Shown here: positions 42,274-51,378 of the stretch, piece by piece | Position numbering within the stretch: position 1 is the stretch's first letter | How the letters are laid out: each line of letters starts with the position of its first letter | Source: SKLM01 sp964450435 | GTDB taxonomy: Bacteria > Chloroflexota > Anaerolineae > B4-G1 | NCBI GenBank assembly: GCA_964450435.1 | Contig: CAYVCX010000012.1 | Coordinates: forward strand, 1-55,204 | Direction: 5' to 3' | Length of the DNA stretch: 55,204 nucleotides | Notes under the pieces: model-generated | Databases searched by the model: none | Told to the model about the DNA's origin: nothing | The model's input: only the letters and a program-made list of their open reading frames with translations | Translations under genes and position numbers: made by a program

Positions 42274-43845
42274 GTGGAGCTCACAGGTATACCGATGAAA
42301 TCGTCTCCGAACCGCTGGTTTGAGCGGCTGACGCTGGTTGTGGTCCTGGCGCTGATTGCCGTTACGGCGCACTCGTTTCTCGCGACTCGCGGTTCGTCGC
42401 TGCTGGCCGGGATCGTCCCTCCCACGTCGGTGCCCGGCGAGTCCATTCCAACGACCGTGCCACCCACTGCCACTCCGACCCCCACAGCCACGAGCACGCC
42501 TACAAGCACGCCTACAAGCACCCCCACCAGCACACCTACGAGTACCCCAACGTCCACCGCCACCCCCCCGCAGCCGACACCCACGCCCACTGAGACACTG
42601 ACGCCCGAGCCGACCCCAGAGCAGGCGCCACAATGGAAGCCCACTCCGCTGGCATTCCCTCCCGACGCCCCGATGCCCCTGCCAGTCGTCATAACTCGCA
42701 CGGACTCCACGAGCAGAACGTTGACCGCCCCCGAACCACTGCCCCTGGTCAACCAGCCTCACAACGTAATCAACGTCCTACTGCTCGGTTCGGACCAGGG
42801 TGGCATCGAACGGGTGGGACGCACAGACACCATAGTCATCGCCGCCATCCACCCGGACATCCCTTCGGTGTCGCTGCTGTCAATCCCGCGTGACTTCTAC
42901 GCATGGATGCCGGGGCACGGCTTCGGCAAGATCAACACGGCCTTCAGCCGAGGAGGACCTGCACTGACGAAGGCCACAATCAGATACAACCTCGGGGTCG
43001 AGATCGACTACTACGCCCGGGTCGGGTTCGACAGTTTCGTCAAGATCGTGGATGCGTTAGGCGGTGTCAGCGTAGCTGTCGAGTGTCCCCTCCACGATAC
43101 GTTCCCCGATGCCGCTTCGCCCTCGGGTCAGACTTCCATAGACCTCGAACCAGGCATCCATCATCTCGACGGCAAACACGCGCTGTGGTACAGCCGCTCG
43201 CGGTGGAGCACCAGCGATTTCGATCGTCACCGCCGTCAGCAGCAAGTGCTGCGCAGCCTCTACGGCCAGGTGCGGAGCGTGGGTGTCATTCCGAAGATTC
43301 CCTCGCTGTGGGGCGCCCTGAGCGAGACTGTCTCCACCGACCTCGACCTGCCCGGGCTGGTCCGACTGGGCGCTGTCGGCCTGCGGCTGGACACGCAGAA
43401 TGTAAAGAGTCGGTTCGTGGGCGGCGGCGCGGTGCAGGCCTGGAGGGATCCCGAAGGGCTCTATATCTTGGTCCCTGACCGCGAGGTTCTTCAGTCCGTG
43501 GTCAATGACGGCCTCACGCCGCCTACCCCATCGCAGCAGCAGGCCTTCCGTGTAGAGGTCGAGAACGGGACGCCCCACGACGGATGGGGCCACGTGGCGG
43601 CGGAGAGGCTCCGCTGGGAGGGGTTTGGCGTCGTGCGCGTGGAGCGAGCGGGAGACATCCAGCCCCGCACACAGATCGTGGACTTCAGAGCCGCGCCGGA
43701 TGACTGGACCCGGTATCGTCTCATGCGGCTCTATGGTCTGGAGAGCGGTGACGTCGTCTCCCATCCGGACGAGGGGAGCGATGTCCACTTCCGCATCGTA
43801 TTAGGCGCCGATTACGACCCGTGCACGGCAGTCCGGGGTCGCTAG
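42274..43845 (+). CDS. LytR-CpsA-Psr family wall-polymer transferase with LytR C-terminal domain
   Basis: Extracytoplasmic phosphotransferase of the LCP family, expected to attach secondary polymers to peptidoglycan from lipid-linked precursors. A membrane span at about 22-40 (LTLVVVLALIAVTAHSFL) is followed by a low-complexity Thr/Ser/Pro linker. The LCP domain (about 165-330) shows INVLLLGSDQGG, GRTDTIVIAAIHP, SLLSIPRDFYAWMPG and KINTAFSRGG; the Asp and Arg residues of the pyrophosphate site are present. HLDGKHALWYSRSR is the late LCP motif. The LytR_C domain (about 430-505) begins FRVEVENGTPHDGWG. The GTG at 42274 has GAGG seven bases upstream; an ATG seven codons later is an alternative. 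Together with the LysM proteins it points to wall assembly in a cell without a typical outer membrane. The stop is TAG. Confidence 0.9.
   Translation: MELTGIPMKSSPNRWFERLTLVVVLALIAVTAHSFLATRGSSLLAGIVPPTSVPGESIPTTVPPTATPTPTATSTPTSTPTSTPTSTPTSTPTSTATPPQPTPTPTETLTPEPTPEQAPQWKPTPLAFPPDAPMPLPVVITRTDSTSRTLTAPEPLPLVNQPHNVINVLLLGSDQGGIERVGRTDTIVIAAIHPDIPSVSLLSIPRDFYAWMPGHGFGKINTAFSRGGPALTKATIRYNLGVEIDYYARVGFDSFVKIVDALGGVSVAVECPLHDTFPDAASPSGQTSIDLEPGIHHLDGKHALWYSRSRWSTSDFDRHRRQQQVLRSLYGQVRSVGVIPKIPSLWGALSETVSTDLDLPGLVRLGAVGLRLDTQNVKSRFVGGGAVQAWRDPEGLYILVPDREVLQSVVNDGLTPPTPSQQQAFRVEVENGTPHDGWGHVAAERLRWEGFGVVRVERAGDIQPRTQIVDFRAAPDDWTRYRLMRLYGLESGDVVSHPDEGSDVHFRIVLGADYDPCTAVRGR
42493..42552 (+). repeat. 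five tandem 12-bp units in the LCP linker
   Basis: Five 12-bp units (AGCACGCCTACA and variants) follow each other and encode repeated Ser-Thr-Pro-Thr. The first two units are identical; the others differ mainly at third codon positions. Confidence 0.8.
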
Positions 43846-44142
43846 CGCTCCGAATCCAAGGCAGCCAGGACTCGGCCAAAGACACTGTTCAACCCTGGGG
43901 TGAAACCCCCCGATGGCGCCCGTGTTCTCAACCAGCATGTTGACAATGGTGAGCTCCGACCCGGTCCCGTCGATGTCTGCCGCTTCCTCTGGCGCCACGC
44001 GGTAAGACCAATCGCCGGATCCTCCAGCCAGTTGTCCCCGCGATGCCCTCCGAGTCGCCCGGCTGCATGCCCACCACGTTGGACGATCACGAGTTGGGGT
44101 CGGTTTACCCCCTGCCACATCGAGAGCCGCGTCGACCCCGGA
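43846..44142. other. gap between convergent LCP and sensor kinase genes
   Basis: About 297 bp without a convincing gene. Two small hairpins with the same arms, GGGGT and ACCCC, lie at 43897-43909 and 44096-44111 and may help end transcription from both sides. Minus-strand open frames here resemble nothing known; a degraded gene is possible. Confidence 0.4.
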
Positions 44143-45528
44143 TCACCCCGCGACGGGCAGAGAGAAGTGGACGGTCAACCCTCCGCCCGGTGTCTCCTCA
44201 GCCCAGACACGTCCACCGTGGGCCTCCACGATGTGTCGCACGATGGAGAGACCCAGCCCGCTGCCGCCGGTCGCGCGCCGTCGAGCCGGGTCCGTCCGCC
44301 AGAAACGCTCGAACAGGTGGGGGAGATCCTCCGGCGGCACCCCGTGTCCGTCATCCTTCACGGTCACAACCACCTCTCGCTCCTCTGTGCTGGTCTCTAC
44401 TCTGACGTGCCCGCCCTGCGGAACGTAGTGCAAGGAATTCGTCAGCAGGTTTCCCATCACCTGGGCCAACCGATCCCGATCGGCCAGGACAGTAGGGAGC
44501 GCCGTCGGTACCTCAAGCGCCAGCGCCACTTCGTGCTGTCTTGCTTGGGGCTGGTACGCCTCTACGACGCGCTGGAGGAACGATGCGAGATCCACCTCAT
44601 GCCTCTCGAGATGCAGCTCCCCGGCGTCTGCCAGGGCCAAGAGGCGCAGATCCTCGATAAGCCGAGACAGCGTCCGGGTCTGAATTAGCGCCGCTTGCAG
44701 GTTTTCGCGGTCGGTGGGATAGACACCGTCAAGCATTGCCTCCAGGGTCCCCTGCAGGACGGTCAGGGGCGTGCGCAGCTCGTGGGCGATATCGGCTGTC
44801 TGATTGCGGCGTGCTTTCTCCATCCGAGCCAGACTCCCGGCCATGGAGTTGAAAGCGTCAGCCAGTTGGGCCACCTCATCGTGCCCCCGCACGTCAGCCC
44901 GGGTGGAGAGATCTCCCCGGGCGACGGCCTCGCTGGCGGCGGTCAGCTCGCGAAGGGGAGCCGTGATGGAACGAAACAACAGCCCCCCCACGATCAAGGC
45001 CACACTCAGAGCAGCGACCGCCGCGACCCAGAGCGTCCTGCGCACCCGCGATAGAAAAGATGCCTGCGCCTCGTCCAGAGGCCAGGTTGGGGGCGTCCTC
45101 AAGGCAGGAAGGAGATAGCCCACGACCCCGTCCTCCCCTCGGATGGGCACGGCGTCATCAAGAGCCGCCTGAGAGAGACTTCCTCGAGGGGTGCCCTCGG
45201 TATCGGCGACCACCTGTCCTTGGGTGTCCACGATGCGAAAGTCTATCAGGCCAACGGCAGGATCGTGGGCCCCCACACTCCTGCCCCCCATCCGCGGCCC
45301 TCGGTCGGGCCACCGCGACATAACCTGCTGTATCCCCGCCCAGGAGCCCCGGGCGTCATAATACTCCGCGAGTGCCGCCGTCAGGCCTTCCCACATCGCG
45401 CTGCGGGTCAAGGTATACCGACGGAACTCACTCTCGGTCACGCGCCCCGTCAGCGCCGCGACCGTCCCGACGGCCACGACGATCACCACCAGAAAGGCCA
45501 CCATCCCCTTCCAGAAAAGACTGCTCAT
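44143..45528 (-). CDS. sensor histidine kinase with HAMP domain
   Basis: Classic membrane sensor kinase of 461 residues. Two spans (about 7-25 and 162-185) enclose an extracytoplasmic sensor domain of about 135 residues. A HAMP domain (SITAPLRELTAASEAVARGD) leads to the H-box IAHELRTPLTVLQG with the phospho-accepting His, N-box NLLTNSLHYVP, G1 DDGHGVPP, F-box LFERFWR and G2 GGSGLGLSIV. All catalytic parts are intact. It lies 50 nt after the response regulator at 45579-46322, its likely partner, in the same orientation. GAGG lies six bases before the ATG. The layout is that of BaeS/ResE-like envelope sensors. The signal is unknown. Confidence 0.92.
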   Translation of the reverse strand: MSSLFWKGMVAFLVVIVVAVGTVAALTGRVTESEFRRYTLTRSAMWEGLTAALAEYYDARGSWAGIQQVMSRWPDRGPRMGGRSVGAHDPAVGLIDFRIVDTQGQVVADTEGTPRGSLSQAALDDAVPIRGEDGVVGYLLPALRTPPTWPLDEAQASFLSRVRRTLWVAAVAALSVALIVGGLLFRSITAPLRELTAASEAVARGDLSTRADVRGHDEVAQLADAFNSMAGSLARMEKARRNQTADIAHELRTPLTVLQGTLEAMLDGVYPTDRENLQAALIQTRTLSRLIEDLRLLALADAGELHLERHEVDLASFLQRVVEAYQPQARQHEVALALEVPTALPTVLADRDRLAQVMGNLLTNSLHYVPQGGHVRVETSTEEREVVVTVKDDGHGVPPEDLPHLFERFWRTDPARRRATGGSGLGLSIVRHIVEAHGGRVWAEETPGGGLTVHFSLPVAG

Positions 45529-45578
45529 CGCCTGCCTCTACAACCCAATGACCTTCCTCAGCCAGGTGCGTTCCATCT

Positions 45579-46322
45579 CTACGCGTCTCGCGACCGACGA
45601 GCACCGCTCTCGGTCCGAGATGTAGTTGAGCCGCGGTCCAGCTCCGGATTGAGGCGGTACCCGGCACCCCGCACGGTGAGAATGTAGCGCGGGGTGGCTG
45701 GATCCGGCTCGACCTTCTGACGCAGATTCTTGATGTGCGCATCCACGGTGCGCTCATACGCCTCGAAGGCGACGCCGTGCACCGCCTCCAGAATCTCCCC
45801 GCGTGAGAAGACCCGGCCGGGCTCCCTCATCAGCACCTCCAGAACGTCGAACTCCGTGGGCGTCAGATCAACCGGCTCTTCGGCCACGGTCACGCTGTGT
45901 TCAGCACGGTCCAGCACCATCGGACCGACGCGCAACACCGGCGGGGCCTCCGGCCTGGGCTGCGCCCGACGCAGGACCGCGCGGACGCGTGCCACGATCT
46001 CCCGTGGGCTGAAAGGCTTCGTGACGTAGTCGTCAGCGCCCATCTCCAGCCCCACGATCCGGTCCGTCTCGTCGGCGCGCGCGGTGAGCATGATAATCGG
46101 CACGTCTTGCTCGCGCCGCACGCGCCGGGTGAACGCCAATCCGTCCACCTTCGGCATAAGGATGTCCAGCACCACCAGGTCCGGCTTCTCGTGTCGGGCG
46201 ACGTAGAGGGCCTCCTCGCCGTTGTAGGCCGTCACCACGCGGTAGCCGTCGTTTTCCAGGTAGGAGCGCAGTAGGCGAACGATCTCGGGTTCGTCATCTA
46301 CAACCAGAATGGTCTGAGTCAC
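45579..46322 (-). CDS. OmpR/PhoB-family response regulator
   Basis: DNA-binding response regulator of 247 residues, partner of the kinase encoded next. The receiver domain is complete: acidic pair in VVDDEPE (9-10), phospho-acceptor Asp in LVVLDILMP, Thr in MLTAR, Lys in YVTKPF. The winged-helix domain has LTPTEFDVLEVLMREPGRVF, ERTVDAHIKNLRQK and RGAGYRL. The GTG start has GGGAGG eight bases upstream. The gene comes first in the pair, with no ribosome-site overlap. The C-terminal tail after the winged helix is about 20 residues longer than usual and rich in Arg and Ser. The stop is TAG. Confidence 0.94.
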   Translation of the reverse strand: MTQTILVVDDEPEIVRLLRSYLENDGYRVVTAYNGEEALYVARHEKPDLVVLDILMPKVDGLAFTRRVRREQDVPIIMLTARADETDRIVGLEMGADDYVTKPFSPREIVARVRAVLRRAQPRPEAPPVLRVGPMVLDRAEHSVTVAEEPVDLTPTEFDVLEVLMREPGRVFSRGEILEAVHGVAFEAYERTVDAHIKNLRQKVEPDPATPRYILTVRGAGYRLNPELDRGSTTSRTESGARRSRDA

Positions 46323-46452
46323 CGCTCATGCCTCCCACTTGTTTGCGTGCCGCGTGCGCAGCCTTGCGTGCCTTCTCATCCTCGCCTCTCCAGGGAAGCC
46401 GTACCGACCTCCTGTCTGCGGACGAGGCGGCGCTGAATATCGCCGTACTCTC

Positions 46453-47097
46453 TCAAAGGACGCCAAACGCCATCAGCGCTCCCATCGCGACAAATACCGC
46501 GGCGGAGAGCCAAAGGAGCGTCCGCTCGGGGATCAGGCGGCACAGCGCTTCGCCGCCCAGGACACCCAGGGCCGTCACCCCGATGAGGGCCAATGAGCCG
46601 CCAAGGAGGACGGCCCACGGAGAGCCGTACCGCCCGGCCAGACTCAGAACGCCCAGCTGGGTCTTATCCCCCAGCTCCGCCACGAACAACAGCCCCAGTG
46701 TCGAGCCAAACGCCTGCCAGCCCCGGCTCCGGTCTGCACGCCCTGCCGCTCCCTGTCCCGGACCCTCGCACGCCTCTGCCGACGGTCTGGGCCCCTGCAC
46801 CTCAAGGGCCTTCAGCCCCACCAACACGCCGATCACCAGAAAAGCCCCGGCGGCACCCCCCTGGAGCACGCTCTGCGGAATGAGCTGCCCCAGCGAATGA
46901 CCAACCGCAGCGGCGAGGACCGTGGTCATGGTCAGCGCCAGGCTCGCACCCGCAAAGACGGCCCACGGCCGACGAAACTTGCACACCTGCGTCACGACGG
47001 CCAATTGGGTCTTGTCCCCCAGCTCAGCCACAAAAACCAGCCCTAGCGCTGCAAGAAAGGCGCTCCATTCCAACGCTCGTCTACCCCCGACTTCCAC
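46453..47097 (-). CDS. GDT1/TMEM165 (UPF0016) family cation transporter
   Basis: Integral membrane protein of 214 residues with two homologous halves, each starting with the family signature: FVAELGDKTQLAVV (about 22-35) and FVAELGDKTQLGVL (about 141-154). Six to seven spans are expected. The acidic ELGD motifs form the ion path in this family, which exports Mn2+ or exchanges Ca2+ for protons. The halves are joined by a hydrophilic, Gly/Ala/Arg-rich loop (about 100-128). The frame opens with GTG at 47097, but a TTG nine codons later is closer to the usual family start. It lies 130 bp upstream of the response regulator. Whether it exports Mn2+ here is unknown. Confidence 0.88.
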   Translation of the reverse strand: MEVGGRRALEWSAFLAALGLVFVAELGDKTQLAVVTQVCKFRRPWAVFAGASLALTMTTVLAAAVGHSLGQLIPQSVLQGGAAGAFLVIGVLVGLKALEVQGPRPSAEACEGPGQGAAGRADRSRGWQAFGSTLGLLFVAELGDKTQLGVLSLAGRYGSPWAVLLGGSLALIGVTALGVLGGEALCRLIPERTLLWLSAAVFVAMGALMAFGVL

Positions 47098-47166
47098 GCT
47101 GACGTGACCGAAACACCATCAGCGCAAGTATACCGGCAAGCCCGGAATCAGGGAAGCCAGGGCCAG

Positions 47167-47838
47167 CTAGCTTCCGCTGCCTTCCGCCCGTTGGGACAGC
47201 AATTCGATCAGGGGGCGGATCAAGAGACGGATCCGTCCCAGCCCGCCAGCAGCGCCTTCAGAGCCGCCTCCGGCTCCTCCCTGGCCCCCGCTTTCCATCC
47301 CGCCGCGAGCCCGGGCCGTCGCCATCATCGCCTCCCGCTCCTGCTCAGTCATACTCCCGCGTTCACCACCGCCCTCTGCCCGCCGGGTCGCCCGCGCATC
47401 AGGATCCCGACTCTCCCCAGGGAACCCACCTTCCACATTCAGGCCCTGTTCCCCCATCCAGGCCTGCATGTCCTCCTCAGTGAGCTGCATAGCCGCGATG
47501 CTGACCAGCTGCTCCTCGGTCATCACCCCTTCGATCCCTTTCAGGACGGCGCTGATCTCGCCCTCTGCCGCCACGCCGCCCTGGAGCGCCTGCCACAACG
47601 GGAGCAGGGTCTTCGCCTGCTCAGCCGTCACGGCGTATTCAGTCTTCTCCAACATAAGCGTACCCAGCGCCAGTTGATCGCTGACCTCCAGCGCGCCCTC
47701 ATAGCCGGCTCCGAGAACGTCGCTCTTGGGGTCGACGGCCACGGGCTCTTTCAGCTCGATCGCCTGCGCTCCGCCACAAGCCGCCAGCACCGCCACCACT
47801 ACTACCAGACTCACCAAAGTGCGCCCGCTCTTCACCAT
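47167..47838 (-). CDS. lipoprotein with helical core and Gly-rich C-terminus
   Basis: A 223-residue predicted lipoprotein: signal peptide LVSLVVVVAVLAACGG with lipobox Cys21. The core (about 40-130) is helical and contains LGTLMLEKTEYAVTAEQAKT, LLPLWQALQ and GVMTEEQLVSIAAMQLTEED. The C-terminal 80 residues are rich in Gly, Glu and Arg. From memory, similar proteins stand near MacB-type transporters in Chloroflexota; here the MacB locus starts 1.5 kb upstream in the same direction. It might be a substrate-binding or stress-sensing helper. AGGAG lies seven bases before the ATG. The stop is TAG. Confidence 0.72.
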   Translation of the reverse strand: MVKSGRTLVSLVVVVAVLAACGGAQAIELKEPVAVDPKSDVLGAGYEGALEVSDQLALGTLMLEKTEYAVTAEQAKTLLPLWQALQGGVAAEGEISAVLKGIEGVMTEEQLVSIAAMQLTEEDMQAWMGEQGLNVEGGFPGESRDPDARATRRAEGGGERGSMTEQEREAMMATARARGGMESGGQGGAGGGSEGAAGGLGRIRLLIRPLIELLSQRAEGSGS

Positions 47839-48021
47839 TGTGCTGCTCCTGATTCTATGTCTCCTCGCTCAGCGCCTCACAGCGCCAGCGTGCCAGGTGT
47901 GGCCCGCGTTGTACGCAGCGCGGACCAATCGAGTCGCGGAAGCATCGACGAGAGGACCGCCCACCCTGTGAGATTCGTCCGAGCCCGCGACTGCTGATCG
48001 CATACCGTAGATCAGCGTCGG

Positions 48022-49269
48022 TCAGCGGGCCAGGGTCGCCGGTCGCTCCGCCAGCTCGACAACCACCTGCCGCCGTTCTCCGTCGCGCAGAACGGTCAGT
48101 TCAACCGCGTCGCCGGGCTGCCTGAACGCCACAGTGGTGAGCAACCCCGTGAAATCCTGGATTGACTCTCCCTCAACCTCGAGGACGATGTCGCCTCCCA
48201 CAGGCACCGCCTGTCCGAGGACACGCTGTTCGCGGTTGGCACCCCGCAGGCCGGCCTCGGCCGCCGGACTGTTCTCCGCCACATCGACGATGTAGGCGCC
48301 GTCCTGCGTCGGGAGGACGTTGGCCTGCTGCACCAGCAACCCCACATCCGTGCCCGTCACGCCAAGCCACGGCCAGGCATAGGCGCCCTTCTCAATGAGC
48401 GCCGGCACGACGAGGCCCACCACGTCAGACGGGATGGCGAACCCCACCCCGCTGTTCGTACCGGTCGTCGATTCAATCTGGGCGTTGACACCCACCACCC
48501 GACCGTCCGTGGTCAGCAGCGGCCCACCCGAATTGCCTGGGTTGATCGCGGCGTCGGTCTGGATGGCGCTCGGAATGCTGAACGGTGTCTCGGCGGCAGG
48601 GATCGTCCGTCCGACAGCGCTGACGATGCCGAGTGTCAGGCTCCCGCCCAGGCTGAAGGGATTGCCAATGGCGACCACCCAGTCCCCGGCTTTCACGGCG
48701 CCCGATGAACCGAGCGGCAGGGGATGCGCTCCTTCGGCCAACTGCTCGACCTTGACCACCGCCAGATCGCTGTCGGTGTCTGTGCCCACGATCTCCGCCT
48801 GCACTTCCGACCCATCGAAGAAAATCACTGTCACAACATCGGCGCCCGTGACGACATGGCGGTTGGTCACGATGTGACCCTCTTCGTCGAGGATGAAGCC
48901 CGACCCGGCCCCTGTCCCTGTCACACCGGCTCGCGCAATATAGACTCGTACGTTCACTACCCCCGGGTTCACGTCCTGGTACAAGGACGCCAGGCCGCCC
49001 TCTCCCGTCGCCGGGTTCCCCTCTCCTTGCAGGGCTCCGACGCGCGGCGCATCCTCCGTCACCGGTGTGGCTACCTGTTTCAAGGGGGAAACCACATCGC
49101 TCTCCTGCACTGTCACCTCTGCCGACTGGGGCGTCGCCTGTCCCGCAGCCCGGAACGCATCTCCTGCATCGGTGGTCCAGAAGATGAGGCCCCCGAGCCC
49201 CAACAGTGCAATCAGCACCAGGGCCGTACACCCGAGCCCTGCGATCCATAGGAAGCGTCTGCTATTCAA
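48022..49269 (-). CDS. HtrA/DegP-like trypsin-fold serine protease with PDZ domain
   Basis: Membrane-anchored envelope protease of 415 residues. A span at about 6-31 (FLWIAGLGCTALVLIALLG) is followed by a linker and a trypsin-like domain (about 95-290) with the triad His in VTNRHVV, Asp in DTDSDLAVVKV, and Ser in NPGNSGGPLL. One PDZ domain follows (about 320-405, ENSPAAEAGLRGA, GGDIVLEVEGESI). This is the layout of HtrA/DegS quality-control proteases. The start is TTG at 49269 with the strong site GAGGAGGT seven bases upstream; no better ATG exists. The neighbours suggest envelope stress control. The stop is TGA. Confidence 0.92.
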   Translation of the reverse strand: MNSRRFLWIAGLGCTALVLIALLGLGGLIFWTTDAGDAFRAAGQATPQSAEVTVQESDVVSPLKQVATPVTEDAPRVGALQGEGNPATGEGGLASLYQDVNPGVVNVRVYIARAGVTGTGAGSGFILDEEGHIVTNRHVVTGADVVTVIFFDGSEVQAEIVGTDTDSDLAVVKVEQLAEGAHPLPLGSSGAVKAGDWVVAIGNPFSLGGSLTLGIVSAVGRTIPAAETPFSIPSAIQTDAAINPGNSGGPLLTTDGRVVGVNAQIESTTGTNSGVGFAIPSDVVGLVVPALIEKGAYAWPWLGVTGTDVGLLVQQANVLPTQDGAYIVDVAENSPAAEAGLRGANREQRVLGQAVPVGGDIVLEVEGESIQDFTGLLTTVAFRQPGDAVELTVLRDGERRQVVVELAERPATLAR

Positions 49270-49369
49270 TGTCTGACCTCCTCACTTGGCGCGGCAAACT
49301 GGCGGAGCTGGGAACGTATCTCTCAAGGCACTCATTGCTGGTGAGCAAGATCACCCGTCGCTTGGTTCG

Positions 49370-50596
49370 CTACTCCCTTCTCAACGCATCGATGGGGTCC
49401 AGCTGGGCTGCCTGCGTCGCCGGGTAGTAGCCGAAGAAGACACCCACCACCGCCGCAGCCGCGAACGCCAACGGGATAGAGCCGGGCACCACCGTCGTCC
49501 GCAGCGAACCCAGTTGCCCGAACAGGTGAGATCCCCCCACCCCGGCAAGAACGCCTATCAGCCCGCCGATCAGGCTGAGGATGACGGCCTCCACCAGGAA
49601 CTGTAAGCGTACGTCCCGCGGACGGGCGCCCAATGCCTGCCGCAGCCCAATCTCCCGGGTGCGCTCCGTGACGCTGACCAGCATGATGTTCATGATGCCG
49701 ATGCCCCCCACCACCAGCGACACGCCCGCCACCCAGCCCAGGAGGCTGCGGAACGCCTCGGTGGTCGAGGCCGCGGCCGCAATGACACTCTCCTGGGTCA
49801 TCAGGCTGAAATCAGGCTCCGATGGTGAGACGCCATGCTCCCTGGCCAGCACCGTCGTGATCCCGCTCATGACCTCGGCCATCATGTCCCGGCTCTCGGC
49901 CGAGACGAGGACGGTCCGCACAGTGTCGTCCCCAAACCGGGTGAAGCTGTATCGTTGGAAAGCAACGTTCAGCGGGATGTAGATACGGGCATCGTAGTCG
50001 GTGTTGCCTACGACGCCCTTCTTCTCCATCACGCCAACCACCGAGAATCTGACGGAGCCAATCTTGATTCTCTGTCCCAGGGGGTTCTGCTGGCCGAAGA
50101 GCTCCTGGGCGATGCTGTACCCGAGGATGGCTACCTCGTTCTTCCGGTCGTTGTCCTGGTCGGCCAGGAAGCGCCCCAACACCACGCCATAGTCGCGCAC
50201 CGTGGGGAAGTCGGTCGTCGTCCCGACCACAGAGATGTCCGCGAGCATGATCCCGCCAGCCTGCACGTCCTGGCGAGTCTCCTGCTCGGCGGAGACACCC
50301 TTGACACCGTCCACGTTCCGCCTGATGGCCTCCAGATCGCCCGGATACGCCAGCCCCGCAGGGCCGCCACCGCCTCTGGCGGCCCCGCCTGCCTGGAACG
50401 AAGGCATCACCACGATCAGATTGGCCCCCAGGGCGTCGATCTGGTCGGCGATCTCCGCCTCCGCCCCGGCGCTGACGGCTACCATCACGATCACCGCCGC
50501 CACCCCGATGATCACACCCAGGGTAGTAAGAAACGAACGGATCTTGTTGAGCGTCAGACCTTCCCAGGCCACTCTCACCGTTCGCCAGAAGCTCAT
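49370..50596 (-). CDS. MacB-type ABC transporter permease (FtsX fold)
   Basis: Permease of 408 residues. The first span (about 16-40, IRSFLTTLGVIIGVAAVIVMVA) is followed by the large extracytoplasmic MacB_PCD domain (about 45-280), then three spans of the FtsX domain (about 285-310, 330-360, 372-392) with ISLRQALGARPRDV-like coupling text (EIGLRQALGARPRDVRLQFL). The ATG overlaps the ATPase stop by 4 nt (ATGA). Members of this type drive mechanical efflux through an adaptor or export lipoproteins and peptides. The exported substrate is unknown. The stop is TAG. Confidence 0.92.
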   Translation of the reverse strand: MSFWRTVRVAWEGLTLNKIRSFLTTLGVIIGVAAVIVMVAVSAGAEAEIADQIDALGANLIVVMPSFQAGGAARGGGGPAGLAYPGDLEAIRRNVDGVKGVSAEQETRQDVQAGGIMLADISVVGTTTDFPTVRDYGVVLGRFLADQDNDRKNEVAILGYSIAQELFGQQNPLGQRIKIGSVRFSVVGVMEKKGVVGNTDYDARIYIPLNVAFQRYSFTRFGDDTVRTVLVSAESRDMMAEVMSGITTVLAREHGVSPSEPDFSLMTQESVIAAAASTTEAFRSLLGWVAGVSLVVGGIGIMNIMLVSVTERTREIGLRQALGARPRDVRLQFLVEAVILSLIGGLIGVLAGVGGSHLFGQLGSLRTTVVPGSIPLAFAAAAVVGVFFGYYPATQAAQLDPIDALRRE

Positions 50597-51378
50597 CTAA
50601 TCCTCCCATCGCCCAGCGCAACCGAGTTCATTCGCGCCACCGTGTCTGGATCGAGCGCCTCGGAGATAACCCGCCCGTCGCGCAGGGCGATAATCCGCTC
50701 GGCGCTGGCGGCGTCGTGAGGGGCGTGAGTCACCATCACAATCGTCGCGCCGCCTGCGTGGAGCTCTCTCAGGAGCGCCATGATCTCACCGCCCGAGCGG
50801 GTATCCAGGTTGCCCGTAGGCTCGTCGGCCAGGATGATCGATGGTTCGTTCACCAGGGCCCGGCCAATAGCTACCCGCTGCTGCTCTCCGCCCGACAGCT
50901 CGGTCGGGCGATGGTCGATGCGATCGCCCAACCCCACCGCCTCCAGCGCGGCCGCGGCGCGTTCCACCATTTGCCTCTCAGATAGACGCCGATGTCCGTT
51001 GTACATGAGCGGCATCATCACGTTCTTCAGCGCCGTCAAGCGGGGCAGCAGGTTGTAGGACTGGAAGACGAAGCCAATCCGCTGGTTGCGAATCCCGGCC
51101 AGTCTGTCTTTGTCCAGCTGGCTCACATCCTCGCCCTCCAGCACGTAGGTGCCTCCGGTGGGGCGGTCCAGGCAGCCCACGATGTTCATCAGCGTGGACT
51201 TGCCGGAACCTGACGGGCCCATGACCGCCACGAACTCGCCCCGATCCACGGCCACATCGACCCCGCGCAGCGCGTGGACGGCGACCTCGCCCTTGCCGTA
51301 GACCTTGGTGAGATCTTTTGTCTCGATCACGTGCTGCCGGACATCTTCGGTCCCAGGGGTGCTCTCCGTCGGCATCAT
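50593..51378 (-). CDS. MacB/LolD-type ABC transporter ATP-binding protein
   Basis: Nucleotide-binding subunit of 261 residues. Walker A is GPSGSGKST (about 54-62), the Q-loop is in VFQSYNLLPRLTALKN, the signature is LSGGEQQRVAIGRAL, Walker B is IILADEPTGNLD, and the switch His is in VTHAPHDA. Residues 16-35 (HVIETKDLTKVYGKGEVAVH) are typical of the MacB/LolD/FtsE group. An extra 15-residue N-terminus precedes the fold. The start is one of two adjacent ATG codons; the adaptor stop overlaps them. It works with the permease encoded next. Confidence 0.94.
   Translation of the reverse strand: MMPTESTPGTEDVRQHVIETKDLTKVYGKGEVAVHALRGVDVAVDRGEFVAVMGPSGSGKSTLMNIVGCLDRPTGGTYVLEGEDVSQLDKDRLAGIRNQRIGFVFQSYNLLPRLTALKNVMMPLMYNGHRRLSERQMVERAAAALEAVGLGDRIDHRPTELSGGEQQRVAIGRALVNEPSIILADEPTGNLDTRSGGEIMALLRELHAGGATIVMVTHAPHDAASAERIIALRDGRVISEALDPDTVARMNSVALGDGRIR

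Noticed and set aside
42180..42762. Minus-strand frames rich in Gly and Val opposite the LCP linker
   Set aside because: They are the mirror of the Thr/Ser/Pro repeat, which gives a long stop-free antisense frame.
43801..44120. Minus-strand frames of 92-105 codons between the LCP and kinase genes
   Set aside because: No motif or ribosome site; one overlaps the LCP gene. A degraded gene is possible but not supported.
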